From the NCBI RefSeq assembly GCF_042648145.1, contig NZ_JBHRWV010000007.1:1-64000 (forward strand): a stretch of 64,000 nucleotides of DNA, given 5' to 3'. The position numbers were made by a program, and so were the translations under genes. The DNA is from Salinicoccus sesuvii. Its GTDB lineage: Bacteria; Bacillota; Bacilli; Staphylococcales; Salinicoccaceae. The notes below the pieces were generated by a model. That model was given only the letters and a program-made list of their open reading frames with translations. It did no database searches and was not told the origin of the DNA. Of this stretch, positions 50,655 through 59,713 are shown in pieces. Within the stretch, counting starts at the first letter, position 1. The number at the start of each line of letters is the position of its first letter.

Positions 50655-52056
50655 ATTGCCAGTCAGTATGGAAAACACCAGGCTGATCTATGCGTTCATA
50701 GGTGTGTGCACCAAAATAGTCCCTCTGTGCCTGAATCATATTACTAGATACACGCTCCTGTTTCATGCTGTCGAAATAGGATAGCGCACTTAGGAATGCA
50801 GGCATCGGTATTTCATTTTCAATTGCAAGAATTCCAATCTTTCTTAAGCTTGGGTGACTGTTCTTCACTACATTTCTGAAGTAATCGTCAAGTAGCAGAT
50901 TACTAAGATCTGGTGTATTTTCATATGCTCTGTTGATTTCTTCTAGGAACTGAGCTCTGATTATGCAACCTTTTCTCCAAATCATAGAGATTTCACCAAG
51001 TTTAAGATTCCAATCGTAGATACTACCTGCTTCCCTAAGCAACCTGAAACCTTGTGAATAGCTCATCAATTTGCTGATGTAAAGCGCATTTTTTAAGTCT
51101 TCGAGTATAGACGCCTTATCACCTGATGATATTGTTTTAATTTGACTGTCATAAGCTTCGCTGACAAGTTTCCGCTCTTCTACTAGACTTGAGAGGCATC
51201 TCACAAATACACTATCTGTGACTAAGGAAAGTGGTATACCGAGCTTAAGGCCCTCTATACCGGTCCATTTACCTGTGCCTTTTTGTCCTGCCTTATCAAG
51301 TATCAGATCAAGAACATAGTTACCTTCTTCATCCTTGAATTCAAGAATGCGAGCAGTAATCTCTATTAGATAGCTGTTCAGATCCCCCTTATTCCATTCA
51401 TCGAAAACAGCACTCATTTCTTTATTAGACATACCAAGGCCGTGCTTCATAAAGTAATAGGTTTCTGCAATCAGTTCCATATCCGCATATTCGATACCAT
51501 TATGGATCATCTTGACGTAATGACCGCTGCCATCACTGCCAATATACGTGACACAAGGCTTCCCATCATCAGCTTTTGCAGCAATTTTCTCAAGAATATC
51601 ACTGACGTTATCGTATGCTTCACGCTGTCCTCCTGGCATAAGCGAAGGGCCGTTCAATGCGCCTTCTTCCCCACCGCTGACACCCATACCAATAAAATTG
51701 ATACCTTTTTCAGTCAATGCAAGATTACGACGTCTTGTATTTTCATATTGTTCATTGCCACCATCGATCAATGTATCTCCTTCAACGAGGTGGGGGACAA
51801 TCTGCTCGATGGTCATATCAGTCACTTCTCCCGCCTTAACGAGAAGAAGAATATTCCGGGGCTTTTTGAGACTGTCAATGAAAGTTTCCATTGAAGAAGC
51901 AACATCGACATTTTCAGCCTTAAGTTCAGCTGTTCGGTTTTCTCTGACGTCATCATAGAAATCAAATGTGACGACTTTGAAACCGTTGCGAGACATATTT
52001 TTAGCAATATTCGTTCCCATTACGCCAAGACCGACGACTCCTATATCGTATATCAT
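50653..52056 (-). CDS. gnd: 6-phosphogluconate dehydrogenase, decarboxylating
   Basis: A 467-residue enzyme giving ribulose-5-phosphate, CO2 and NADPH. The coenzyme loop 'GLGVMGTNIAKN' is at the N-terminus. 'MGVSGGEEGALNGPSLMPGG' (about 126-145) and 'IEITARIL' with 'KGTGKWT' are the substrate site. It overlaps the peptidase stop by 4 bp at its start. With zwf it forms the oxidative branch of the pathway. Confidence 0.96.
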   Translation of the reverse strand: MIYDIGVVGLGVMGTNIAKNMSRNGFKVVTFDFYDDVRENRTAELKAENVDVASSMETFIDSLKKPRNILLLVKAGEVTDMTIEQIVPHLVEGDTLIDGGNEQYENTRRRNLALTEKGINFIGMGVSGGEEGALNGPSLMPGGQREAYDNVSDILEKIAAKADDGKPCVTYIGSDGSGHYVKMIHNGIEYADMELIAETYYFMKHGLGMSNKEMSAVFDEWNKGDLNSYLIEITARILEFKDEEGNYVLDLILDKAGQKGTGKWTGIEGLKLGIPLSLVTDSVFVRCLSSLVEERKLVSEAYDSQIKTISSGDKASILEDLKNALYISKLMSYSQGFRLLREAGSIYDWNLKLGEISMIWRKGCIIRAQFLEEINRAYENTPDLSNLLLDDYFRNVVKNSHPSLRKIGILAIENEIPMPAFLSALSYFDSMKQERVSSNMIQAQRDYFGAHTYERIDQPGVFHTDWQ

Positions 52057-53180
52057 GCGCCACCCTCCTTGTCATTTTGTACTCTGATGATTTCAACTAC
52101 CAGTTCTGTGATTTTAACGAGCTCTTCAATCGGCATTTTCTCCTCTGTGGTATGAATGTTCTCATAACCGAGTCCAAGGATTGCCGTATCAATGCCTGCT
52201 CCTGCAAAGACATTACCATCACTTCCGCCGCCGAGACTGATGAGATCAGGCGTACGACCAATGTTCTCTATCGCTTCGACAGCGGTACGAACAACTTCGG
52301 AATCATCAGCAGCATTAAGAGCAGCATACATGACTTCAATACTGACATCTGCACTTCCACCCATCTCTCTGGCAACATTTTCAAATGTTTCTTTCATATG
52401 ATTTGATTGGGCTTCCATCTTATTGGCAGTGAGACTTCTGGCCTCAGCAAGCAAATGAACATGATCTGTTACAACATTGGTTGCAGTCCCACCTTCGAAA
52501 CGTCCTATATTAGCTGTGGTCTCCGAATCGATACGTCCGAGCTTCATTTGACTTATGGCCCGCGCAGCAATATTGATAGCGCTGATGCCTGTTTCAGGTG
52601 CCACACCTGCGTGTGCCTTTTTACCATGAATATCCACTTCAATTCGACTTTGAGTCGGTGCTGTAGTTACAACTGTTCCGACTTTCCCAGTAGAATCGAT
52701 CGCGTAGCCGAATCTGCTTTTCAGCTGATTTGTATCAAATGCCTTAGCCCCGACAAGTCCAGATTCTTCCCCTACAGTGATGACTATCTCCACATCACCG
52801 TGTGCTGTGTTTGATTCTTTAAGCGTATGAATGGCCTCAATCAACGCCGCAATTCCCGCCTTGTCATCGGCGCCAAGAATAGTACTTCCATCACTGATAA
52901 TATAATCATTTTGAATGGAAGGTTTGACATTTTTTCCGGGTGCAACTGTATCCATGTGTACAGTGAAATAGACAGGTGTCTTATCAGCATCGCCTTTCAA
53001 ACGTACAAATATGTTCCCTGCTCCATAACCGGTTTCTTCTTTAGTATCGTCTTCTGTTGCTTCGATATTCATGTTTTTAAATGTCTCAAGGAGGTAATCA
53101 GCCATCTCTCTTTCGTGGCCAGTTTCTGAATCAATCTGAACCATATCCATAAATTGATTGACAAGTCTATCCTTATTCAT
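52053..53180 (-). CDS. M20/M25 family metallopeptidase, tripeptidase T-like
   Basis: A 375-residue di-zinc peptidase. Metal-site motifs 'VHMDTVAPG', 'GADDKAGIAALIEAI' and 'GEESGLVGAKAFD' are complete. The nearest named relatives are PepT-like proteins and Bacillus YqjE. Substrate is not set by sequence. The ATG at 53180 has GGAGG nine bases upstream. It precedes gnd with a 4-bp overlap, implying joint translation. Confidence 0.88.
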   Translation of the reverse strand: MNKDRLVNQFMDMVQIDSETGHEREMADYLLETFKNMNIEATEDDTKEETGYGAGNIFVRLKGDADKTPVYFTVHMDTVAPGKNVKPSIQNDYIISDGSTILGADDKAGIAALIEAIHTLKESNTAHGDVEIVITVGEESGLVGAKAFDTNQLKSRFGYAIDSTGKVGTVVTTAPTQSRIEVDIHGKKAHAGVAPETGISAINIAARAISQMKLGRIDSETTANIGRFEGGTATNVVTDHVHLLAEARSLTANKMEAQSNHMKETFENVAREMGGSADVSIEVMYAALNAADDSEVVRTAVEAIENIGRTPDLISLGGGSDGNVFAGAGIDTAILGLGYENIHTTEEKMPIEELVKITELVVEIIRVQNDKEGGA

Positions 53181-53204
53181 CGGGCATTTCCTCCAGTTGT
53201 AGTG

Positions 53205-53233
53205 TTGATTGTCACTTTGACGTATATTATAAT
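53205..53233 (+). promoter_or_regulatory. Sigma-A promoter for the Prli42-like microprotein
   Basis: TTGATT (53205-53210), 17-bp spacer, perfect TATAAT (53228-53233), 29 bp before the ATG at 53263. Divergent from the M20 peptidase. Confidence 0.75.
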
Positions 53234-53262
53234 GTAAAGAGTAAAAATTTAAGGATGATTTC

Positions 53263-53364
53263 ATGAGAAACAGGAAATTTCAAAAAGCAGTGATCTGGTT
53301 TATGATAGTTCTCATTGTAATTTCGGGAGTATTATTCGGAGTCAGTATGCTGACAACACTGTAA
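53263..53364 (+). CDS. DUF4044/Prli42-like membrane microprotein
   Basis: A 33-residue protein. The basic N-terminus 'MRNRKFQKA' is followed by one membrane helix (about 9-30). The ATG has AAGGA seven bases upstream, and the gene has its own promoter and terminator, so it is very likely expressed. It matches by length and form the small DUF4044/Prli42 family; in Listeria Prli42 anchors the stressosome at the membrane. Identity to that family rests on size, topology and the basic start, so function here is inference. Confidence 0.7.
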   Translation: MRNRKFQKAVIWFMIVLIVISGVLFGVSMLTTL

Positions 53365-53371
53365 TCAAATT

Positions 53372-53398
53372 AAAGAGGTCCCTCGGGACCTCTTTTTC
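53372..53398. terminator. Intrinsic terminator after the microprotein gene
   Basis: Stem AAAGAGGTCC/GGACCTCTTT with CTCG loop followed by T residues, 7 bp after the microprotein stop. It also lies just past the brxB stop on the other strand and may work both ways. Confidence 0.8.
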
Positions 53399-53402
53399 TT
53401 TT

Positions 53403-53840
53403 CTAAATTTCCTTGCCGTGCTTCTCAAACCAAGCTTGCAGGTTGGTGATAACACTCATCGTTTCGTGCCCTTCAATTTCGTGTCTTTCGATCATATCAA
53501 CGATCTTGCCGTCCTTGAAGAGAGCAAATGATGGCGATGACGGCAGGAACTCAGTTGCTTTCTCTCGTACGTGTTCAGTCGCTTCCTTATCTTGACCCGC
53601 AAAGACGGTAAGGAGCTGATCCGGCAACTTATCATAGTTCAGGGCATGCTTTGCGGCAGGACGTGCAATTCCGCCTGCACATCCACAGACCGAATTAATC
53701 ATAACAAGAGCGGTGCCCTTTTTATTCAGATGTTCATCCACAACTTCAGGTGTTGTCAGCTCAGTATAGCCGGCTTCTCTGATTTCACTCCGCGCCTGAC
53801 TGACTATATCATTCATATACATATTAAAATCCATATTCAT
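53403..53840 (-). CDS. brxB: Bacilliredoxin BrxA/BrxB family
   Basis: A 145-residue thioredoxin-fold protein with the CGC motif in 'NSVCGCAGGIARP' near residue 53. It removes bacillithiol from oxidised proteins and passes it to YpdA. The ATG at 53840 has AAGGAG eight bases upstream. In Bacillus subtilis the brxB (yqiW) gene also follows the bkd operon. Whether BrxA or BrxB applies is inferred only from position. Confidence 0.88.
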   Translation of the reverse strand: MNMDFNMYMNDIVSQARSEIREAGYTELTTPEVVDEHLNKKGTALVMINSVCGCAGGIARPAAKHALNYDKLPDQLLTVFAGQDKEATEHVREKATEFLPSSPSFALFKDGKIVDMIERHEIEGHETMSVITNLQAWFEKHGKEI

Positions 53841-53933
53841 GGCAAAAACTCCTTCTTGGGCAACAATCAATCCACAGATTGTCACTTGCGATTAGTACCT
53901 TAAGTTTATAGTGGATAAAGATTTTTGTAAAGT

Positions 53934-55211
53934 CTAATAGATTGAAGTATGTTCCAATGAATAAGCTTCAATTCTCTCTTTAACAGCTTTTAAGAACTGT
54001 CCTGCAATTAGGCCGTCAAGTATACGATGATCTATAGAGAGACAGAGATTGACCATATGCCTGACCGCAATCATATCATCCACAATAACTGGCTTTTTAA
54101 CAATGGATTCTACCTGCAGTATAGCAGCTTGAGGCTGATTGATGATACCCATGGACTGGACAGAGCCGAAAGCACCTGTATTATTAACTGTGAACGTTCC
54201 ACCTGCCATATGAGCACCGCTCAACTTATGTGTACGACCGAGTTCGGCGAGCTCACTAACCTGTCTTGCTATCCCCTTGATTGACAATTCGTCCGCATTG
54301 CGGATCACCGGCACATATAGTTTATCGTCGCCAGCGACTGCGATGGAAACGTTGATTTCTTTGTTAACAACAATCTTGTCTCCATGCCATGAACTGTTCA
54401 ACATCGGGTATTCTTTCAGTGTTTCAGCTACTGCTTTGACAAAAAAGCTGAAGAAGGTAAGATTATATCCTTCCTGTTTCTTGAAATCTGACTTATGGCT
54501 GTTTCTGACATTGACAAGGTTTGTCGCATCAACTTCCATCATCAACCATGCATGAGGAATCTCTTGACTTGATTGCACCATACGGTTGGCAATTGCTTTT
54601 CTGACCCCATTGACAGGAAGTGCCTCTCCTGCCAACGCAGTATCCGTTTCAGCTTCTACCGGTGCCTGTACGAAACGCTCAGTTTTCGATTGCTCCTCTT
54701 CTACTTTCTCCTGCTGTGGTTGTGAACTTTGCTCAGATGGACCTTCTTCGACTATCCGCTGGATGTCTTTCTTAGTAATTCTGCCTTCGAAACCAGACCC
54801 AGAGACAGTCGACAAATCGATACCATTTTCCTCGGCCAGACGCATGACTACCGGGGAGATACGACCGGTGGCTCTACCATTGTTAGGTTGGGGAGTCGAT
54901 TTTTGCGCTTCTTCCGGTTTCGTTTCCTGTTCCCCCTCGTTCTCTTCCACAGCTTCTGTTGCCTCTGCACTAGAATCCTCTGTTTCCATTACGCATATTG
55001 GTGTGCCGACCTCAACTGTTTCGCCTTCTTCGACGAGCAGCTCCTTCAGGACACCATTGTAAACTGAAGGGACTTCAGCCGTCACCTTATCAGTGATGAC
55101 TTCACATATGGGATCATATTCTTCTACAGTATCCCCAGGCTGTACCAGCCATCTTTCAATGGTCCCTTCCGTAACACTCTCGCCAAGTTTCGGCATCAGC
55201 ACTTTTTCCAT
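53934..55211 (-). CDS. bfmBB: Branched-chain keto-acid dehydrogenase E2
   Basis: A 425-residue acyltransferase. The lipoyl domain is residues 1-80, with the lipoylated Lys in 'EVITDKVTAEVPS'. A charged Glu/Gln linker, a peripheral subunit-binding domain ('RISPVVMRLAEENGIDL', about 117-133), a second linker and the catalytic domain follow. Active-site His/Asp in 'LSIDHRILDG'. It makes branched acyl-CoA primers for iso/anteiso fatty acids. Follows E1-beta by 14 bp. Confidence 0.95.
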   Translation of the reverse strand: MEKVLMPKLGESVTEGTIERWLVQPGDTVEEYDPICEVITDKVTAEVPSVYNGVLKELLVEEGETVEVGTPICVMETEDSSAEATEAVEENEGEQETKPEEAQKSTPQPNNGRATGRISPVVMRLAEENGIDLSTVSGSGFEGRITKKDIQRIVEEGPSEQSSQPQQEKVEEEQSKTERFVQAPVEAETDTALAGEALPVNGVRKAIANRMVQSSQEIPHAWLMMEVDATNLVNVRNSHKSDFKKQEGYNLTFFSFFVKAVAETLKEYPMLNSSWHGDKIVVNKEINVSIAVAGDDKLYVPVIRNADELSIKGIARQVSELAELGRTHKLSGAHMAGGTFTVNNTGAFGSVQSMGIINQPQAAILQVESIVKKPVIVDDMIAVRHMVNLCLSIDHRILDGLIAGQFLKAVKERIEAYSLEHTSIY

Positions 55212-55225
55212 AACTCTTGTCCTCC

Positions 55226-56209
55226 TTAATGTTCAGCGAGCTCTTTCATTTTAGCTTCAATCTTATCTGGATTGACCATAAAGAAATCTTCCATTGGTGG
55301 TGCATATGGCATGGATGGTACATCAGGCCCGGCAAGTCTCATGATTGGTGCATCCAAATCGTAAAGACAATTTTCACCGATAATTGCCGATACTTCACTT
55401 ATGACACTGCCTTCTAAGTTATCTTCTGTTACAAGTAACACTTTACCTGTCTTAGCAGCTGCTTTAATGATGCTGTCCTTGTCGAGAGGATAGATAGTCC
55501 TAAGGTCGAGCACTTCCGCTTCGTAACCATCCTTCGCCAGACGCTCGGCAGCTTGGAGGGCATAGTTGACACACAAGCCATAGGTAATAACCGTAATGTC
55601 ATCGCCTTCACGTTTAGTATCGGCCTGGCCAATCGGAACTGTATATTCGCCCTCTGGCACCTCTTCCTTCAGCAGACGGTAAGCTTTCTTATGTTCAAAG
55701 AACAAAACAGGATCATTATCGCGTATCGCAGAGATAAGCAGTCCTTTGGCATCCGCTGGTGTAGAAGGAACGACCACCTTGAGACCAGGTGTTGACGTAA
55801 ATATGGTTTCAACCGACTGTGAATGGTAAAGTGCACCATGTATACCGCCACCAAATGGGGCCCGGATGACAATCGGGCAATTCCAATCATTATTAGAACG
55901 ATATCTGATCTTTGCTGCTTCACTCAGTATCTGATTCGTTGCGGGCAAAATATAATCAGCAAATTGGATTTCAGCCACTGGCCTTTTGCCCATCATGGCA
56001 GCACCAATACTGGTACCGACAATATTCGATTCCGCAAGTGGCGTGTCGAGACAGCGCATCTCTCCGTATTTCTCTTGGAGTCCGGCGGTCACTTTGAAAA
56101 CACCGCCTTTTTTTCCTACGTCCTCTCCAAGGACGAACACACTGTCATCCTGTCCCATTTCATAGTCGAGTGCTTGATGTATTGCTTGTAAATAGGAAAT
56201 TTTAGCCAT
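55226..56209 (-). CDS. bfmBAB: Branched-chain keto-acid dehydrogenase E1 beta
   Basis: A 327-residue transketolase-like subunit. 'FVLGEDVGKKGGVFKVT' and 'DTPLAESNIVG' (Glu of the cofactor site) are N-terminal. The C-terminal transketolase domain begins near 200. It forms the alpha2-beta2 E1 with BfmBAA. It overlaps E1-alpha by 8 bp. Confidence 0.95.
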   Translation of the reverse strand: MAKISYLQAIHQALDYEMGQDDSVFVLGEDVGKKGGVFKVTAGLQEKYGEMRCLDTPLAESNIVGTSIGAAMMGKRPVAEIQFADYILPATNQILSEAAKIRYRSNNDWNCPIVIRAPFGGGIHGALYHSQSVETIFTSTPGLKVVVPSTPADAKGLLISAIRDNDPVLFFEHKKAYRLLKEEVPEGEYTVPIGQADTKREGDDITVITYGLCVNYALQAAERLAKDGYEAEVLDLRTIYPLDKDSIIKAAAKTGKVLLVTEDNLEGSVISEVSAIIGENCLYDLDAPIMRLAGPDVPSMPYAPPMEDFFMVNPDKIEAKMKELAEH

Positions 56210-57197
56210 GCTGAACCTCCTCGTAAACGTGGGTCAATGCTTCTCTAGCATCCGGATAAGGTGCTTTTTCGGCTGCCTTCGTCGCATCTGTAACGATTGT
56301 TTTGATTTCTTTTTCTAACTCTTCAAACCACGATTCATCTGCGACACCATTATCTAGAATGTAAGTTCTGAAGTTCAGTAGGCAATCCGAATCTTTCATG
56401 GTTTCCCGTTCTTCCTTCTCACGATAACTGTCATCGTCATCTGAAGAATGAGCAGTTAGTCTTGTGGACATCGCTTCTATTAGCGTACCGCCTCCCCCAT
56501 TGATTGCACGTTCTCGAGCATCTTTGACGGCTTTGTAGACAGCAATTGGATCATTACCATCTATATGCTCACCATGCATACCATATCCAAGTGCGCGGTC
56601 AGAAAGTTTATCCGCTCCATATTGGAGTTCACGCGGTACACTTATCGCATACTTATTGTTCTCGATGATGCAAATGAAAGGTAAATCATGGACACCAACG
56701 AAGTTCAGGCCTTCGTGAAAATCGCCTTGGTTTGAGGAACCTTCCCCGAGCGTTGTCAGCGCAACGCGTTTCTCGTTATCCATTTTAAATTTGAAGCTTG
56801 CTCCGACAGCGTGAAGTAGCTGTGTAGTAACGCTGGAGCCTTGGGTCATGATATTGCAGGATTTTTTACTGAAGTGGGAAGGCATCTGCTTTCCTCCACT
56901 TGAAATGTCCCCTTTCTTGGCAAAAGCCGACAACATCGTTTCTTCTGCTGTCATACCAAAATGAGTAACGAGTGCGAGATCTCTATAGTAAGGGCTGATG
57001 ATGTCGATTTCCGTGTCGAGCGCATATCCAGCACCCACCTGTGTCGCCTCTTGACCTTGACAGGAAATTACAAACGGCAGTTTACCTGCACGGTTCAAAA
57101 GCCACATTCTTTCATCAAGCTTTCTTGCAAGATGCATCGTACGGTACATGTTCTTCAGGTCATCAGGCTCGAGGCCTACTTCTTTATAATCCAACAA
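56202..57197 (-). CDS. bfmBAA: Branched-chain keto-acid dehydrogenase E1 alpha
   Basis: A 331-residue thiamine diphosphate-binding subunit. The cofactor motif is 'LGEGSSNQGDFHEGLNF'. The start is taken as the TTG at 57197 (LLDYKEVG) because AAGGAGG lies eight bases upstream; an ATG at 57218 overlaps the lpd stop and has no ribosome-binding site. Length from the TTG agrees with staphylococcal homologues. It decarboxylates the keto acids of Val, Leu and Ile. Confidence 0.93.
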   Translation of the reverse strand: MLDYKEVGLEPDDLKNMYRTMHLARKLDERMWLLNRAGKLPFVISCQGQEATQVGAGYALDTEIDIISPYYRDLALVTHFGMTAEETMLSAFAKKGDISSGGKQMPSHFSKKSCNIMTQGSSVTTQLLHAVGASFKFKMDNEKRVALTTLGEGSSNQGDFHEGLNFVGVHDLPFICIIENNKYAISVPRELQYGADKLSDRALGYGMHGEHIDGNDPIAVYKAVKDARERAINGGGGTLIEAMSTRLTAHSSDDDDSYREKEERETMKDSDCLLNFRTYILDNGVADESWFEELEKEIKTIVTDATKAAEKAPYPDAREALTHVYEEVQHG

Positions 57198-57210
57198 TGT
57201 CGTATCCTCC

Positions 57211-58629
57211 TTATACATGAATCCCTTTATCTTCTGCGTCAAGGCCGAGCTCCATCAGTACTTCTCCGATTGAAGGATGTGCATGTATGGCGCTGCCAAG
57301 TTCCAATGCTGAAGCATCTAGAAATTTGGCAAGAGCAGCCTCGTTGATCAGTTCAGTGGCGCCAGGGCCGATTAGGGAAAGTCCCAGAATATCTTTTGTT
57401 TCCGGGTCTACAAGTATTTTACCAAACCCTTTGTCTCCGTGGGAAATTACTGCTTTTCCAACGGCTGCGAACGGTACCTTATGCGCCGAATAATCAATAC
57501 TCTGCTGTTTTAGTACTGCTTCGGTCATGCCGATGGCAGCGACCTCTGGATAAGTATAGATACATCTTGGCACGCTGTTATAGTCGATTGGGTAGGGGTT
57601 TTCGTCGGCCATATGTTCAACTGCTGCAATTGCTTCTTTCGTGGCGACATGGGCGAGTTGAAGATTTCCGATAACATCACCGACGGCATATATATGTGCA
57701 TCATCGGTCTGATAGTTCGAATTGGTTTCGATGTAGCCTTTATTGAGCTTAATTTTTGTGTTTGTAAGTCCGAGATCATCAGTGTTAGGCCCCCGTCCGA
57801 TGGCAACAAGTACCTTATCCACGGATAACTCCCCGTCATCCAGTGAAAGTGCAATGGACTCCTCTTGCTTGTCGATACTAGATTCATCTAGGGCGTTGCC
57901 GATTTTGAAGGTGACGCCTCTAGATTCCAGGGATTTTCTCAGCTGGTTAGTAATATCCTTATCTTCGTGCGGAACAAGATGGTCACCGGCTTCGATGACA
58001 GTGACTTCAGACCCAAGATCAGTCAACATGCTGGCAAACTCCAGTCCAATGACTCCTCCTCCGATAATGGCCATACGCGAAGGAATATGATCAAGCCCCA
58101 TCATATCATCACTTGAAAGTATAAGCTTATGGTCGAATGGTAAGAAAGGTAGGGCGCGCGGGTGTGAACCTGTGGAAATCAGCACGTTCTGATTGATTAA
58201 GATTTCGCTTTCCGCCTCTTCATCTTCAGGATGTTCCACTGCCACTGTTCCGGCCATCGGTGAAAAGATTGAAGGACCGAGTATACGACCATGTCCACTG
58301 AAGATATCAACCTTATGCTTTTTCATGAGGTGCTTAACTCCTCCATGCATACGGTCTACCACTTCCTGCTTACGACCTTGTATTTTTGACATATCGATTT
58401 CAGGTGTGACTGAACTGATGCCATAAAGATCTGCATTCCGCATCGAATGAGCGATTTCTGCCGATTTAAGCATACTTTTAGTCGGGATACAGCCCTTGTG
58501 CAGACAAGTACCGCCTAGGTTCTCTTTTTCAACAATCGCAGTTTTAAGGCCGAGCTGACTTGCCTTGATGGCTGCTACATAGCCGGCAGTACCTCCACCG
58601 AGAATGACTAGGTCATATTCATATGCCAT
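57211..58629 (-). CDS. lpdV: Dihydrolipoyl dehydrogenase (E3)
   Basis: A 472-residue FAD disulfide reductase. FAD loop 'ILGGGTAGYVAAIKA', redox disulfide 'GGTCLHKGCIPTK' near residue 40, NAD loop 'IIGGGVIGLEFASML' and C-terminal 'AIHAHPSIGEV' with the catalytic His. It reoxidises the lipoyl arm of BfmBB. The ATG at 58629 has AGGAG eight bases upstream. It belongs to the same operon as E1 and E2. Confidence 0.95.
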   Translation of the reverse strand: MAYEYDLVILGGGTAGYVAAIKASQLGLKTAIVEKENLGGTCLHKGCIPTKSMLKSAEIAHSMRNADLYGISSVTPEIDMSKIQGRKQEVVDRMHGGVKHLMKKHKVDIFSGHGRILGPSIFSPMAGTVAVEHPEDEEAESEILINQNVLISTGSHPRALPFLPFDHKLILSSDDMMGLDHIPSRMAIIGGGVIGLEFASMLTDLGSEVTVIEAGDHLVPHEDKDITNQLRKSLESRGVTFKIGNALDESSIDKQEESIALSLDDGELSVDKVLVAIGRGPNTDDLGLTNTKIKLNKGYIETNSNYQTDDAHIYAVGDVIGNLQLAHVATKEAIAAVEHMADENPYPIDYNSVPRCIYTYPEVAAIGMTEAVLKQQSIDYSAHKVPFAAVGKAVISHGDKGFGKILVDPETKDILGLSLIGPGATELINEAALAKFLDASALELGSAIHAHPSIGEVLMELGLDAEDKGIHV

Positions 58630-58640
58630 TATATCCACTC

Positions 58641-59705
58641 CTACACATAAGTTTTCATTTCTTCTTTTCCACTCAGTACACGATAAGCTCCTTCTGCAAG
58701 TGCCTGCATCTCTTCTTCACCTGGATATATGGTAATTGGTGCAATGAACGAGATGTAAGGCGTGACAAAGTCCAAGAGGTATTTGCTATAGGCAAGACCG
58801 CCTGTGAAGATGATCTGATCCACTTTGCCCTCAAGTATTGCAGCGCGAGAGCCGATTTCTTTGGCGATTTGTGCTGCAAGTGCCTTGTAGATGGCTTCCG
58901 TGACTTCATCTCCTGCAAGTGCTCTCTTCTCAAGCTCAAGTGCATCTTGGGTACCGGCGAGTGAAATGAAGCCGCCCTCTTTTGTGAGTACATTATAGAT
59001 ACTATCATAGTCCAGATCGTTTTCAATAATGTACTTGGCAAGCCGATCGTTTGGAAGGGAACCTGTCCGGGTCGGACTCATCGGCCCTTCTCCGGATAAG
59101 CCGTCGTTGACGTCGATGACCTTGCCTTTCCTGTGTGCTCCCACGGTGATGCCACCACCCATATGACAAACGATGACGTTAATCTCATCGTAATTTGTGC
59201 CAGTGGACTCCGCATATTTCCGTGCGACTGCCTTCTGGTTGAGTGCATGGAAGACAGAGCGTCTTTCTACTCCTCTCAATCCTGTAGGCCGTACTTCGGC
59301 AATCATTTCATCCACAACGACCGGGTCTGTTATTACCGCCCGGGCGCCATAGAGATCCCGGAACCGATCGGCGATTACGCCGCTCATGTTAGAGGCGTGC
59401 TCACCGTATCTGCTTTCCTTGAGATCATCCACCATTTCCTTACTAATATTATAAGTGCCCCCCTGGATCGGACGTAGCACGCCTCCGCGTGCACTGACGA
59501 TGTCAATTTCTGTTGCATTTACACCAAGTTTGTCGAGAAATTTCAGAATCGAACTGAATCTGAATTCAATCTGCTCATGAAATGGTTGCATGATAATTTC
59601 GGTCGGATGCCTTAACGTTTCGACCGCGATACTTTTATCGTTTTCGTAAAGTGCCACCTTGGTGGAAGTCCCACCTAGATTGACAACCAGAATAGTATGT
59701 TTCAT
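58641..59705 (-). CDS. buk: Butyrate/branched-chain fatty-acid kinase
   Basis: A 354-residue ASKHA-fold kinase, turning acyl phosphates to acids with ATP formation. The N-terminal 'LVVNLGGTSTKVALYE' binds phosphate. 'VIVCHMGGGITVGAHR' is the middle motif. With Ptb it can release branched-chain acyl-CoA as free acids, or activate such acids in reverse. Between bcd and lpd, as in Bacillus. Confidence 0.93.
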   Translation of the reverse strand: MKHTILVVNLGGTSTKVALYENDKSIAVETLRHPTEIIMQPFHEQIEFRFSSILKFLDKLGVNATEIDIVSARGGVLRPIQGGTYNISKEMVDDLKESRYGEHASNMSGVIADRFRDLYGARAVITDPVVVDEMIAEVRPTGLRGVERRSVFHALNQKAVARKYAESTGTNYDEINVIVCHMGGGITVGAHRKGKVIDVNDGLSGEGPMSPTRTGSLPNDRLAKYIIENDLDYDSIYNVLTKEGGFISLAGTQDALELEKRALAGDEVTEAIYKALAAQIAKEIGSRAAILEGKVDQIIFTGGLAYSKYLLDFVTPYISFIAPITIYPGEEEMQALAEGAYRVLSGKEEMKTYV

Positions 59706-59713
59706 AGGGTCGT

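Noticed and set aside
51442..51894. A 150-codon plus-strand frame opposite gnd
   Set aside because: Antisense to a full-length, well-conserved enzyme; no ribosome-binding site or recognisable domain.
54586..55062. A 158-codon plus-strand frame opposite the E2 linker
   Set aside because: Antisense to the Glu/Gln-rich linkers of bfmBB, which give Ser/Cys-rich nonsense on the other strand; no start signals.
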